From Alphaproteobacteria bacterium (GTDB lineage Bacteria; Pseudomonadota; Alphaproteobacteria; UBA9655), in the NCBI GenBank assembly GCA_947457015.1, contig CANGTV010000001.1, forward strand, positions 26,776 through 90,775: DNA of 64,000 bases, read 5' to 3'. Positions 8,745-18,192 of this stretch are shown in pieces. The notes beneath the pieces are model-generated. The model did not search any database. It was given only the letters and a program-made list of their open reading frames with translations, and was not told the DNA's origin. The position numbers were made by a program, and so were the translations under genes. Numbering within the stretch: position 1 is the first letter of the stretch; each line of letters starts with the position of its first letter.

Positions 8745-10160
8745 ATGGCAGAATTTTCCACAATCGACATGTTTATTTTATGTGGGTACCTCATCATCAT
8801 TTTAGGGGTGGGGATTCGCGCAAGCCGTTCTGTTAAAAATCTGCAAGACTATTCCGTAGGAGGTCGAAGCTACTCAGCCTTCTTTATTTTTGCAACATTA
8901 TCCGCAGCCTTTCTTGGAGGCGGGTTTACAATGGGCCTTGCTGAAAAGGTTTTCACCTTAGGATTTGCCTATGTTATTGCTTTGTGGGGCTTTAGCTTTA
9001 AGGAGATATTGACAGCTTGGTTGATTGTGCCTCGCATGGAGCCTTTCAAAAAGGCCATGTCTGTGGGCGACATTATGGGTCAGCTCTATGGCCAGAATGC
9101 AAAAATCTTTACAGGTATTGCGGGAGCTTTGGTATGTGCAGGAATTGCAGGTGCTCAATTTAGTGCCTTTGGTCATGTGACCCATATTCTCCTTGGAATT
9201 TCTCCTGCAACTGGAATTTTGTTTGGCTCTATAATTGTGATTTTCTATTCAACGCTGGGGGGAATGCGCTCGGTTGTTATTAATGACACGGTGCACTTTT
9301 GTGTTTTGGTTGTGGCCCTTCCTCTCGTTGCTATTTTTGGACTCTATTATGCGGGAGGGTTTGACGCGGTATGGAGCAAGATCCCTGTAAATCAGGGAAA
9401 CGTTTTAACCTCTCTTCCACCCCTGGCCCTCTTAGGCTTATTTTTAAGCTTTTTCTTTGGAGAAACGCTTGTCCCTCCTTATGTGCAACGGTTGCTCATC
9501 GGAAAAAACCTTAAGGAAACAGCGCGTGGGACATTTTTGAGTGGTTTCTTGTCCATTCCGTTCTTTCTTATCGTAGGGTTTATTGGGTTGATTGCCTTGT
9601 CCATTGATCCTTTTATTAACCCTAACCTTGCCCTTCCTTTCGTGATTCAAACGGCGATGCCTATTGGATTGAAGGGGCTCGCTATTGTAGGAATTATGGC
9701 TGTTTTGATGTCGTCTGCTGACTCGTTCTTGAATGCAGCAGCGGTGTGTGCGACACATGATGTCTTGAAGCCTCTGCGTCGTAATTCCTTTTCAGAAAGG
9801 TTTGAGCTTCGATTAACGCGCTGGGCCACATTTAGTATGGGGGCCATGGCCGTCATTTTTTCCTTACGGTCAGAAAGTGCGATAGATGCCTTGCTCTATG
9901 CCTACAATTTCTGGACCCCTTTTATTCTTGTGCCGCTTGTTGCGGGAATTTTAGGATATAAAGCATCCCCTCGTACCTTCTGGGTGAGCAGCAGTGCAGG
10001 AATTTGTGCCATGCTAAGCTGGCAATTCTTAATGACATTCGTCGGAAATTTTGACGCGGCGATTGCGGGGATTTTTGTTAATTTTCTCACATTCGTTGCG
10101 ATGCGGACCTTCGAAGGGAGTGTCTCACAAAAGCTATCTCCTCAAATTGAGAAAGTTTAG
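8745..10160 (+). CDS. Sodium:solute symporter family (SSS) transporter
   Basis: Inner-membrane secondary transporter with about 13 hydrophobic segments over 471 residues. The N-terminus reads as the first helix of the SSS family and is followed by DYSVGGRSYSA, the family's conserved loop after TM1. A Gly-rich segment (TLSAAFLGGGFTMG) and the SADSFLNAAA motif late in the protein match the Na+-binding region of the family. The substrate cannot be deduced: pantothenate, proline and small organic acids are all possible. The start has GAGGG six bases upstream. The gene stands alone with a bidirectional terminator at 10171-10195 behind it. Confidence 0.85.
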   Translation: MAEFSTIDMFILCGYLIIILGVGIRASRSVKNLQDYSVGGRSYSAFFIFATLSAAFLGGGFTMGLAEKVFTLGFAYVIALWGFSFKEILTAWLIVPRMEPFKKAMSVGDIMGQLYGQNAKIFTGIAGALVCAGIAGAQFSAFGHVTHILLGISPATGILFGSIIVIFYSTLGGMRSVVINDTVHFCVLVVALPLVAIFGLYYAGGFDAVWSKIPVNQGNVLTSLPPLALLGLFLSFFFGETLVPPYVQRLLIGKNLKETARGTFLSGFLSIPFFLIVGFIGLIALSIDPFINPNLALPFVIQTAMPIGLKGLAIVGIMAVLMSSADSFLNAAAVCATHDVLKPLRRNSFSERFELRLTRWATFSMGAMAVIFSLRSESAIDALLYAYNFWTPFILVPLVAGILGYKASPRTFWVSSSAGICAMLSWQFLMTFVGNFDAAIAGIFVNFLTFVAMRTFEGSVSQKLSPQIEKV

Positions 10161-10170
10161 GCAAAAAATA

Positions 10171-10195
10171 ATCCCCTTTCGAATTGAAAGGGGAT
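10171..10195. terminator. Bidirectional rho-independent terminator
   Basis: A perfect 10-bp stem ATCCCCTTTC / GAAAGGGGAT with a 5-nt loop GAATT. On the plus strand it is followed by a T-rich stretch. On the minus strand it is followed by TTATTTTTT. It therefore fits termination for both the symporter gene and the convergent exported-protein gene. Confidence 0.85.
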
Positions 10196-10219
10196 CGTTT
10201 ATACTATGTTTTCTATTTA

Positions 10220-10846
10220 TTAACTTGGAGCACTTGCACTTTCGATCTTATTTAGAATCACATCAATACCATTCATTGCGTTTTGATAGTCACTTTGAGT
10301 TTTGGTAATCTCTGTCGAAAGATTGTTTAAGGTTGCTTTGTCAGTTGCATCTAAACCATCGATAGCTTTCTGAATGGTTGATACCCCACCTGCTAGTTCA
10401 GTCTGAGTTGGCAAGTTTGCGACAGCTTCTTCATAAGTAGCAGTAGCCGCAGTCAATCCTTTGAGAAGGTCAGGTACTCCTGCGGCTGATGTATTACATA
10501 CGATGCTGCCGTCGTAACAGTCAGTTTTTTGGAAAGTTCCTAGCTGTGTTACAAGGCCACTGGTAGCCGTTTGAATGGCTGCATACTCGTTTGGTAGCTC
10601 ATTCTCAACGCTTTCTGAAGTAGTGTTCACGCTTGTTGCGATGGTATTCATGTCAGTTACCATTTGCTGAACGTTAGCAAATACGCCGCTAAATAAACCG
10701 CCGAAGCTACTTTTTACTCCTGCTATAGCAGTGCTAAGGTTGTTTTTTGACGCTGTTAATGTTTCTTTTGTGGGTGTCGCTGCAAATCCGTCTGTTGCTG
10801 CAGTTGTGAGGCCGATAAGAAGGCCAGCGTATATAATTTTTTTCAT
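10220..10846 (-). CDS. Exported helical protein of unknown function
   Basis: I do not recognise a family. The start at 10846 is chosen because AAGGAG lies six bases upstream of this ATG, whereas the ATG six bases earlier abuts it. The protein opens with a signal peptide (MKKIIYAGLLIGLTTAATDG, cleavage likely after FA). The mature part of about 186 residues is rich in Ala, Thr, Asn, Leu and Lys and looks mostly alpha-helical, with a single closely spaced Cys pair (DCYDGSIVC) that could form a disulfide. Repeated short segments such as LNNLSTEI and TAI resemble amphipathic heptads. It lies alone between the symporter terminator and the RND operon. Confidence 0.75.
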   Translation of the reverse strand: MKKIIYAGLLIGLTTAATDGFAATPTKETLTASKNNLSTAIAGVKSSFGGLFSGVFANVQQMVTDMNTIATSVNTTSESVENELPNEYAAIQTATSGLVTQLGTFQKTDCYDGSIVCNTSAAGVPDLLKGLTAATATYEEAVANLPTQTELAGGVSTIQKAIDGLDATDKATLNNLSTEITKTQSDYQNAMNGIDVILNKIESASAPS

Positions 10847-10951
10847 GTTCATCTCCTTTGTGTGTATGGATTCCATCCTAAGTAGAGGATTCTTACATCA
10901 TAAAAGAAAATGGTTAATATTGTATTGATCGACTGAAAATATTTTGAGGGC

Positions 10952-13900
10952 TTACCCTTTTCGCCAGCCTTTCACAACTGTATAGACAAAAGGAACAGCA
11001 AAAAGAGTGAAGAAAGTTCCCCCTAAAAGACCACCCACTAACACCCAGCCGATTTGTTGACGGCTTTCAGCGCCAGCTCCTGTGGCAAGAGCAAGAGGGA
11101 TAGAGCCCAAAACCATAGCGCCTGTTGTCATCAGAATGGGCCTGAGGCGCAAGCTTGTCGCTTTAAGAGCTGCCTCACGCACTGAAAGGCCTTCTTCTCG
11201 CTGCTTGTTGGCAAATTCAACCAGCAAAATTCCATGCTTGGTGATGAGCCCGACAAGGGTAATCAGCCCCACCTGGCTGAAAATATTCATTGTTCCGCCG
11301 GTTAGGTGAAGGGCGAGAAGGGCGCCTCCCATGGACAAGGGCACGGTTACCATAATGAGAAGGGGATCGAGGAGGCTTTCAAATTGAATGGCAAGCACAA
11401 GGTAGATAAAGATGAGGGCAGCGCAAAACATCATATACATCTCGCCTTTAGATTCCATGAATTTACGCAGATTGCCGACAGGCTCTGTCTGAAGAGAAGG
11501 GGGGAGGGTCTCTTTTACAACTTTTTGCAAAATGGTCAAGGCTTCTTCTGTACGACACGAAGGCTGTAAATCAGCATTCAAAATGGCCGCACGCATTTTA
11601 TTGAGGTGTTTAAGTTCGGCAGGGACCGCGACTTCTTGCATGGTAATAAGGTTGCTCAGGGGAACAAGGTCTTGAGGAGGGTTTTCCCCTTTCTCTTTAT
11701 CGATGTCATCGAAGTTTCCTTTGTTCATCTGAGGTTTTACATAAAAATTTTCTATGTCTTGAAAATCTCGTTTATGTTTTTCATAAGCTTGGACAACAAC
11801 ATCATAATGTTTTCCATCCTTTTCAAAGGTGGTAGCGCGATCACCGCTCAACATAACCTCTAGCGTACGGGCGACATCTCTGACCTTTACGTTTAAAAGA
11901 GCTGCTTTATTGAGATCAACCTCGACGTTGATTTGGGGGGTTCCTAAAAATAGTTCATGGTTTACTGAGTCAAAGCAAGACGATTCCTTAAGCTTTTTGA
12001 CAAGCTTGTTCATGTCATTTTCAAGGCTAGCGTATGTGCCCGTGGTTTTGATAGCCATTTGAAGCCCAGATTGCCCCCCTGTGAGAAGGTTTTTCATAGG
12101 AAAAACAAAAACTTGAACGCCAGGAATTCCATGGGCCTTCTTGCGAAGCTCATCGATAATTTGGGATTGGCTTCGTGTTCGTTCATTCCAAGGCTTCAAT
12201 GTGATTCCTGAGAAAATCCCGGAACGCTCAGTAGCTGACCACACGCCTTGGTATTCAGGCACAGAAGTGAGAAGGTCTTCAACCTTTTGAGTGTATACCG
12301 ACATAGCGTCAAGGGTAGTTCCTTCTGGCCCTTGTGTCCAAGACATCACAACCCCTTGATCTTCTTGAGGAGCAAGTTCAGACGGGATTTTGTAAAATAA
12401 GTAAACCCCTCCCACTAGAACTAAAATCAAAACACTTGAAAGAAGCTTTGGAAAAGAAAGAGCCTTCTGGAGCGCTGTTTGGTAGCCCACATCAAGTTTT
12501 CTAAGAAAGCCCTCAATCAGTTTGGAAATCCAGTTCTGCTTTTCCAGCTCCTTAGGGCGCAAAAGCTGAGAACACATCATGGGAGACAAGGTCAACGCAA
12601 CAACACCTGAAATGAGGACGGCTCCAGCCAAAGAAACGGCAAATTCTGAAAACAGTTTGCCAGTAAGACCTTGAACGAAAGCAATAGGCGCATACACGCT
12701 AGCAAGGGTGAGGGTCATGGCGATAACGGCAAACCCCACTTCCCGCGCACCTTTAAAGGCTGCTTCTAAAGGTTTTAGACCCTCTTCAATGTGCCTGTGG
12801 ATGTTTTCTAGAACGACAATCGCATCATCCACTACAAGACCAATGGCAAGAACCATGGCCAGGAGGGTGATCGTATTGATGGAACAATGAAAGGCATACA
12901 AAAACGCGAAGGAACCAATGAGAGACACAGGAATAGTCAGGACGGGGATAAGCGCTGCCCGCGGAGAATGCAAAAAGAAAAGAATAATAAGCAGAACGAG
13001 GACGATCGCTTCAAAAATGGTAAATTCAACGGCCTTAATAGAAGCTTTAATAAACATGGAAAAGTTATAGCCCACCTCAAGGTGCATTCCCTCAGGAAGA
13101 GACCCTTTGATTTGGTCAAGCTGCTTGAGGACGGATGTTGAGATGGCCAACATATTTCCTCCGGATGCTTTCTTAATCCCAATGAAAACAGCAGGCTTTT
13201 TATTAAAATGAGGAATCCATTGAAACTGACCTGTATCCATCTCGATGCTAATGGCAGCAACATCTTTAAGATGCACCACATGGCCGTCAATGTTGGCAAT
13301 GACCAGATCTCCCATTTTTTTGGGAGTATTAAGCCCAACCTCCGCTACGATATTAACATGCCGTTTTCCTTTAATGATGTTCCCCGCGGGGAGCGCTTGG
13401 CTACTTTCCGCAAGTATATCCAAGATATCCGTCACAGCTAAGGTGTGAGCCTTTAATTTTTCTCGATCGAGGCGGATCTGCATGGTGGCCGGGCTTCCGT
13501 AAAGCTCAATTCCGCCCACACCGGGCAGGGATTCAAAAGGACCCTTAAGGTAGCGATCGCTATAGTCGTAAAGCTCAAGCTCACTGTGATTGGGGCTTGT
13601 TAAAACAAGAGTCATGAAAGATTGGTCGCTTGCTTCATTTTTTAGAACTTTTGGCTCTTTGCACTCTTCAGGCAGCGTATCCGCTACTTGAGCAAGGCGT
13701 TCTCTTATGTCGGAAGCTGCATCACTCAGTAAGGTTCCTCCTCTAAAGAAGAGCTTTATTTCACTTTTTCCTGTTTTACTAGAGGACTCCATATAGTCGA
13801 GTTTTGAAATCCCTGAGAGCGCATTTTCAAGGATGGTAGTGACTTTGGATTCAACAATAGCGGGAGCTGCTCCCGGGTACCGCGTCTCAACCGTTAAAGT

Positions 13901-14029
13901 AGGTTCGTCTACCGTGGGGTACTGCTGAAGCGACAGGTTCATGTAGGACAAAAGTCCAACAATGATAATCATAAGACTGAGGGCGACCGAAAAAACAGGC
14001 CGCTTAATGGCAATATCGGTAATAAACAT
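10952..14029 (-). CDS. RND efflux transporter permease (HAE-1/AcrB type)
   Basis: Inner-membrane proton-driven pump of 1025 residues, the standard size, with 12 predicted helices: one N-terminal, two clusters of helices, and two large periplasmic loops (about 35-335 and 555-870). The adjacent Asp pair of TM4 is visible in GLVVDDAIVVLEN, the site of proton coupling in AcrB. It starts at 14029 where TAATG joins it to the membrane-fusion protein gene with a one-base overlap. No TolC-like outer-membrane gene is nearby, so a chromosomal TolC elsewhere would complete the channel. The exported compound is unknown. Confidence 0.93.
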   Translation of the reverse strand: MFITDIAIKRPVFSVALSLMIIIVGLLSYMNLSLQQYPTVDEPTLTVETRYPGAAPAIVESKVTTILENALSGISKLDYMESSSKTGKSEIKLFFRGGTLLSDAASDIRERLAQVADTLPEECKEPKVLKNEASDQSFMTLVLTSPNHSELELYDYSDRYLKGPFESLPGVGGIELYGSPATMQIRLDREKLKAHTLAVTDILDILAESSQALPAGNIIKGKRHVNIVAEVGLNTPKKMGDLVIANIDGHVVHLKDVAAISIEMDTGQFQWIPHFNKKPAVFIGIKKASGGNMLAISTSVLKQLDQIKGSLPEGMHLEVGYNFSMFIKASIKAVEFTIFEAIVLVLLIILFFLHSPRAALIPVLTIPVSLIGSFAFLYAFHCSINTITLLAMVLAIGLVVDDAIVVLENIHRHIEEGLKPLEAAFKGAREVGFAVIAMTLTLASVYAPIAFVQGLTGKLFSEFAVSLAGAVLISGVVALTLSPMMCSQLLRPKELEKQNWISKLIEGFLRKLDVGYQTALQKALSFPKLLSSVLILVLVGGVYLFYKIPSELAPQEDQGVVMSWTQGPEGTTLDAMSVYTQKVEDLLTSVPEYQGVWSATERSGIFSGITLKPWNERTRSQSQIIDELRKKAHGIPGVQVFVFPMKNLLTGGQSGLQMAIKTTGTYASLENDMNKLVKKLKESSCFDSVNHELFLGTPQINVEVDLNKAALLNVKVRDVARTLEVMLSGDRATTFEKDGKHYDVVVQAYEKHKRDFQDIENFYVKPQMNKGNFDDIDKEKGENPPQDLVPLSNLITMQEVAVPAELKHLNKMRAAILNADLQPSCRTEEALTILQKVVKETLPPSLQTEPVGNLRKFMESKGEMYMMFCAALIFIYLVLAIQFESLLDPLLIMVTVPLSMGGALLALHLTGGTMNIFSQVGLITLVGLITKHGILLVEFANKQREEGLSVREAALKATSLRLRPILMTTGAMVLGSIPLALATGAGAESRQQIGWVLVGGLLGGTFFTLFAVPFVYTVVKGWRKG

Positions 14030-15036
14030 TATTGTACTTGTACCCCTGCGATGGCGTCCCCATCATGGATTTTATCTTGGCCCTCGAGAACGATCTCGTC
14101 CCCTTTTTGAAGGCCTGCGAGGACTTCTGCTTGATCCGTCGTCCGTGTTCCAAGGGTAATTTTTGTTAAGACGGCTTTGTCTGCTACTTTTTTAAAGACG
14201 TAGGTCCCATCTTGGCGGATAACAAGGGCTTGCTCTGGAACAAGAAGAGACAAGGCTTTTTGTATAGATGAGCTTGGGCGCAGATGGGCATAAAGGCCTG
14301 GGATTAAAAGTTTTTCTTTGTTTGGAAAGGCAGCATAGACGGTAAAGCTGCGTGTTTTTTCATTGACAGAAGGGTCAATAGCTTCAACTTTTCCTTCAAA
14401 ACTCTTATCTGGATAAACGTCAGTCGTGGCTGTAATAGAATCGCCAACTTTGATCAAGGGAATATCTTTTTGAGGCAGCTGGAAAGTCAGGCGCATAGGG
14501 TCAAGGTCTTGTACTCTCACAAGGTCGTCCCCTGCCTTTACATAGGCTCCTTTTGAGACTTTTTTAGCGGACAAGACACCTTCAAAAGGCGCAGAAATTT
14601 GGGTTTTTGCTAGGTCTTCTTTTGCAAGGGCAAGTTCAGCTTCACAAGCATTCATTTCTGCTTCTGTTTTTTCCAACTCCTGCGGGCTTACGAACTTTTT
14701 CTCAATTAACTTCTGTTTGCGGGCTAATGTGCTTTTACTGAGCTTAAGGCTCGCTTCTGCTTTTTTTACTTTTGCTGCTTGTTCTTTCGCATGAAGACTA
14801 AAAAGCTTTTGATTCTCTGTGACGCTCTCTCCTTCTTTGAAGTGGACTATTTCAATACGTCCTGCTGTTTCAGCTTTTAACGTAACGTCATTATAGGGTG
14901 TAAAGGTCCCCACCCCTGTGATGCATTCATTAAGACAACCTTCTTTAGCCGTTGTAATAACAACAACTTGAGGGGGACGTCCATCCGCCTTAACGTCCGT
15001 TATCAAAAAAAGAAGCAGGAGAAAGATCCGCAGCAT
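14029..15036 (-). CDS. RND efflux periplasmic adaptor (membrane fusion protein)
   Basis: Links the RND permease to an outer-membrane channel. The 335-residue protein has an N-terminal signal or anchor (LLLLFLITDVKA), a barrel-sandwich/lipoyl domain split around a helical hairpin (about 75-135, rich in Lys, Glu and Ala), and a beta-barrel domain (LTFQLPQKDIPLIKVG onwards). The order matches HlyD_D23/AcrA-type adaptors. It overlaps the permease gene by one base. The upstream intergenic region shared with tatD is only 72 bp. Confidence 0.92.
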   Translation of the reverse strand: MLRIFLLLLFLITDVKADGRPPQVVVITTAKEGCLNECITGVGTFTPYNDVTLKAETAGRIEIVHFKEGESVTENQKLFSLHAKEQAAKVKKAEASLKLSKSTLARKQKLIEKKFVSPQELEKTEAEMNACEAELALAKEDLAKTQISAPFEGVLSAKKVSKGAYVKAGDDLVRVQDLDPMRLTFQLPQKDIPLIKVGDSITATTDVYPDKSFEGKVEAIDPSVNEKTRSFTVYAAFPNKEKLLIPGLYAHLRPSSSIQKALSLLVPEQALVIRQDGTYVFKKVADKAVLTKITLGTRTTDQAEVLAGLQKGDEIVLEGQDKIHDGDAIAGVQVQ

Positions 15037-15071
15037 TTTTTATATCCTTTAGAAAAAGGTTTTTTTTTGTG

Positions 15072-15077
15072 TATACT
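15072..15077 (+). promoter_or_regulatory. Probable -10 element for tatD
   Basis: TATACT lies 32 bases before the tatD ATG, in the short gap shared with the divergent RND operon. A weak -35 candidate (TTTAGA, 15048-15053) sits 18 bases upstream. This is suggestive only. Confidence 0.4.
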
Positions 15078-15108
15078 AGATATAAGAAAAAAAATGAGGA
15101 AAAGAAAC

Positions 15109-15900
15109 ATGTTTCTTGTGGATAGCCATTGCCATTTGGATTATGAGCCAATGGTAAGTGATATAAAAAGCACACTTAAATGTGCAATGGATAAAGACGT
15201 AAAAGCCTTCTTAACAATCTGTACCGATCTTTCAAAAGCTCCTCTTCTTAAAAGCATCGCAGAAGCGCATGAGGAGGTGTTTGCAACCCTTGGCGTCCAC
15301 CCGCATGAAGCTGAGAAGACATTGCCTGAAAAAGAGCTGTTTGCATTTTTAATCCAAGGTGCCACTCACCCAAAAATGGTTGGGTTTGGGGAGACGGGAC
15401 TTGATTATTATTATGCCCATAGCCCCAAAGAGGCGCAGAAGGCTGCTTTTAAAGCTCATATAGAAGCCGCCCTTGACTGTGACCTTCCCCTTGTTGTGCA
15501 CACCCGTGATGCAGAAAAAGATACGATTGATCTCCTGAAGACTGTTGGAAACGGAAGGGCACGAGGGGTGATGCATTGTTTTTCGGGGAGTGCTTGGTTG
15601 AGAGATCAAGCCCTTGATCTTGGGTTTTATATCTCTGTTTCAGGCATTGTCACCTTCAAAAAAGCCCAGGACTTAAGGGGTGTTTTAAAAGAGGTTCCTT
15701 TAGAACGATTATTAGTGGAGACGGATTCTCCCTATCTGGCCCCGGAGCCTTATCGTGGAAAACCCAATGAGCCTGCTTTTCTTATAGAAACCGCTAAAAA
15801 ACTTGCAGAGCTGAAAGAAATCAGTTTTGATAGTTTGGCAACACACACAACTCACAATTTTTTAACCCTCTTTTCAAAGGTGTCTCTTCCATGCGTGTAA
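15109..15900 (+). CDS. tatD: TatD-family metal-dependent hydrolase
   Basis: Cytoplasmic TIM-barrel nuclease/hydrolase of 263 residues. The start at 15109 is chosen because GAGGA lies eight bases upstream and the protein then begins MFLVDSHCHLDY, the usual TatD N-terminus. The upstream in-frame ATG would add an unconserved leader. Metal ligands are visible in HCH (7-9), GETGLDYY (Glu near residue 95), HTRDA, MHCFSG and ETDSPYLAPE. The gene overlaps the next gene by 10 bases, and this tatD-MBL pair normally follows metG in alphaproteobacteria. Here it is separated from metG by 6.7 kb. Confidence 0.94.
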   Translation: MFLVDSHCHLDYEPMVSDIKSTLKCAMDKDVKAFLTICTDLSKAPLLKSIAEAHEEVFATLGVHPHEAEKTLPEKELFAFLIQGATHPKMVGFGETGLDYYYAHSPKEAQKAAFKAHIEAALDCDLPLVVHTRDAEKDTIDLLKTVGNGRARGVMHCFSGSAWLRDQALDLGFYISVSGIVTFKKAQDLRGVLKEVPLERLLVETDSPYLAPEPYRGKPNEPAFLIETAKKLAELKEISFDSLATHTTHNFLTLFSKVSLPCV

Positions 15901-16655
15901 CAATATTAGGCTGTGGAGCCTCAGGGGGGGTTCCTCTTATTACGGGTGAGTGGGGGGTGTGTGACCCTAAAAACCCAAGAAATAAAAGGCTCCGTGCTTC
16001 TATTGCGATCGAAAAGGGTCCCACAACTCTTATAGTGGATACATCTCCTGACTTGCGTGAGCAGTGCCTGGCGGTTGGAATTAAAAAAATTGATGCGGTA
16101 CTTTATACCCATAGCCATGCGGATCATACCCATGGGATTGATGACTTAAGGCCATTTCTTCATAAGACCAAGATCCCCATTCCTATCTATACAAATGAAG
16201 AAACGATCTCCTTTTTAAAAACACGGTTTTGGTACGCCTTTCCCGTGGATCAAATCCAGCCAGATATTTACAGCGCTTTTTTAACTCCTCATGAAATTGA
16301 GGGAGCTTTTCAGGTCGGGGACATTGCGATTCAACCTTTTATACAAGGTCATGGGTATTCCACCTCTCTAGGATTTCGTTTTGGAAAAGTTGCTTATTCA
16401 ACAGATGTCGTTGAATTGGGCGAAGAAGCTTTTAGAGCCCTTGAAGGTGTGGACGTGTGGATTGTTGATTGCATCACGATGGACCCGCGTCCCACGCACG
16501 CTCATCTCGCAAAAACCCTTGAGTGGATTGAAAGAGTGCGCCCGCGTCAAGCGTATTTGACACACATGTCCCATCTTCTGGATTATGAGACCCTTTTGAA
16601 GGAGCTACCTGAAGGCGTGACGCCAGCTTACGATGGGTTGGTAATTGAGGTTTAA
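15891..16655 (+). CDS. MBL-fold metallo-hydrolase (PhnP-like)
   Basis: Beta-lactamase-fold phosphodiesterase-type hydrolase of 254 residues. The metal-binding motif HSHADHTHG matches HxHxDH, preceded by VDTSPDLR. Further ligands are likely in QGHGYSTSLGFRFG, YSTDV and the terminal THMSHLLDYE. The N-terminus ILGCGASGGVP is the signature of the subgroup encoded directly after tatD in many alphaproteobacteria, whose in vivo substrate is not known (cyclic phosphates in PhnP). It overlaps tatD by 10 bases, and its end overlaps the convergent oxygenase gene by 4. Confidence 0.92.
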   Translation: MRVTILGCGASGGVPLITGEWGVCDPKNPRNKRLRASIAIEKGPTTLIVDTSPDLREQCLAVGIKKIDAVLYTHSHADHTHGIDDLRPFLHKTKIPIPIYTNEETISFLKTRFWYAFPVDQIQPDIYSAFLTPHEIEGAFQVGDIAIQPFIQGHGYSTSLGFRFGKVAYSTDVVELGEEAFRALEGVDVWIVDCITMDPRPTHAHLAKTLEWIERVRPRQAYLTHMSHLLDYETLLKELPEGVTPAYDGLVIEV

Positions 16656-17509
16656 GTCTGATTATACTTATCGTAAGACCGTTGATGCCAGTCGCCATAG
16701 GATACTCCTGGTGAAAACCGGTCATTATATTTGGTGAGCGTTGACTCAATCGCATAGGTAAAGGGAGGCATTATAAACACAGCAAGATTATATCTCTCAT
16801 ATCCTCCTATAGCTTTACGAACTTGATGGTCCGTTGCGGTAACGGCCCCATTGGTCACAAGCTCGGCGACTTCACCAATTTGAAATAACAAAACATCATC
16901 AGGAGCTACTATTTCTTCCCCTCGGATAAACAGTCCTGTGCCTGAAGGCTGAGGAACTTTTTTTCCATCCAGGTAATAAGTGCCAGGACAGAGTCCTGTT
17001 AACAGCCCATGATCACGATGTTCTCCACACCACTCTACGGCTTTGGGATTATGAATAGGGCCATAATAAAGCATGCGTGCTGTACTCGAGAGATTTTCTA
17101 TGGAAACGTTAATTAACGGCAAAATTTCCTTGCCCGTCTCAAAAATAATTTTTACTAAATTCAAATAATTCTTTTTGAAATCAGGTACGTCTTTGTCGGG
17201 CCAGATATTAGGAGTTTTGGCGTCTTCTTCCGGATAGGTGGCATAGTAAGACCCCTTGAAGGTATCTGTAATATTATTAAAGGATTCAATCCCATAAGAC
17301 CATCCCCGGCCATAAGAATCAGGAGGCGTGTATTGAGAGCGTTTTTCATTGCTAAGGCCGATAAAATCACGGGACGACTGAAGAAAGGCTTTGTGGGCAT
17401 CTTCAAAACCCGGAACTCCGCGGACGCCGATGATTCCTTGATCATGGAAAGCTTGATTAATTGGAGATTTTTGCGAGGAAAGGGAGGTGTAATCCAAAAT
17501 TTTCAACAA
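16652..17509 (-). CDS. 2-oxoglutarate/Fe(II) oxygenase, isopenicillin-N-synthase-like
   Basis: Non-haem iron dioxygenase of 285 residues. The iron-binding triad is visible as H164-x-D166 (EHRDHG) and H228 (ATDHQVRK). Arg239, 11 residues after the distal His, is in the place of the 2-oxoglutarate-binding Arg, but the family RxS reads RYN here. The jelly-roll core runs about 145-260. The N-terminal region (PINQAFHDQGIIGVRGVPG) resembles DIOX_N. The start is a TTG near 17506-17509 with AAGGAG upstream. The substrate is unknown: plant-like hormone or antibiotic enzymes share the fold, so function cannot be inferred. It is a lone gene, convergent with the MBL gene. Confidence 0.82.
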   Translation of the reverse strand: MLKILDYTSLSSQKSPINQAFHDQGIIGVRGVPGFEDAHKAFLQSSRDFIGLSNEKRSQYTPPDSYGRGWSYGIESFNNITDTFKGSYYATYPEEDAKTPNIWPDKDVPDFKKNYLNLVKIIFETGKEILPLINVSIENLSSTARMLYYGPIHNPKAVEWCGEHRDHGLLTGLCPGTYYLDGKKVPQPSGTGLFIRGEEIVAPDDVLLFQIGEVAELVTNGAVTATDHQVRKAIGGYERYNLAVFIMPPFTYAIESTLTKYNDRFSPGVSYGDWHQRSYDKYNQT

Positions 17510-17658
17510 AAGACTCCTTGAGAAGAGAAGACATAGTGAAGAGCTATTTAGGGTAAGTAACTCTTGGCGTCAAGGGAGAAGTCGTTATCCTAGATAATGC
17601 CCGTGGTCTAAAAAAGTGCACGATCGCGCGTTGCAACCGTGCAGGAGTGTGCATAAAA

Positions 17659-18192
17659 CTACTTACTACTAGAAGAAGACGAACTCGATGAGCTGGAGCT
17701 GGAAGATGAAGAATTGTTTTTTTCTTTTCCATCGAGATCTTCTTGTGAATATTCACCAATATCATATAAGTCTGCATTTTTTGTCTTAAATTCCTCTTCA
17801 AAGTCACCATCAGCAGCTAAACGTTGCCCTGTGGGTGTTTTAACCCAACATTTTTTTGGGTTTTGTAAATCTTTTGGTATCCAAAACGTGATTCTTTCTG
17901 GTTGATTAAAATATTCCCCGTCAGGGGTCTTTTTGAAAAGAGCACTGTATTGAACTAGAACCTCACTTACTCCTAGAATCTGATATGTTTGTACAGAAAT
18001 ACCATTTGGACCCTGGACATCTGGTTTATCAGCAAAGCATTCGATCAGTTTGGGATCTCGCAGTTTCAAACCTGAATTATGTGAAATCTCTAAAGAACTG
18101 ATGTCTAATTCGCTTGCAAGGGGGAGACCAGCCTCAACTTTTGAAAGTTGAGCCGCCATCAAGATCGAAAGTGCTAGTAATAATTTCTTCAT
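17659..18192 (-). CDS. Exported protein with C-terminal poly-serine tract (box-A gene)
   Basis: No family is recognised. The start at 18192 is set by AGGAG eight bases upstream and by the signal peptide that follows (MKKLLLALSILMAAQLSKVEA). The mature part has an Asp/Glu-rich domain with two Cys (IECFAD and KKCWVK) and ends in 16 consecutive Ser and a Lys. The serines use mixed TCN and AGY codons, so the tract is kept at the protein level and is not a replication-slippage product. The conserved upstream element at 18371-18432 is shared with three other genes in the window. Export to the periplasm or beyond is inferred from the signal peptide. Confidence 0.8.
   Translation of the reverse strand: MKKLLLALSILMAAQLSKVEAGLPLASELDISSLEISHNSGLKLRDPKLIECFADKPDVQGPNGISVQTYQILGVSEVLVQYSALFKKTPDGEYFNQPERITFWIPKDLQNPKKCWVKTPTGQRLAADGDFEEEFKTKNADLYDIGEYSQEDLDGKEKNNSSSSSSSSSSSSSSSSK

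Noticed and set aside
10051..10308. Open frame across the end of the symporter gene and the terminator
   Set aside because: It crosses the terminator hairpin and has no domain or start signal.
17544..17810. Minus-strand frame overlapping the 17659 gene
   Set aside because: It reads the poly-Ser gene in a wrong frame; the signal peptide and ribosome-binding site belong to the 18192 start.
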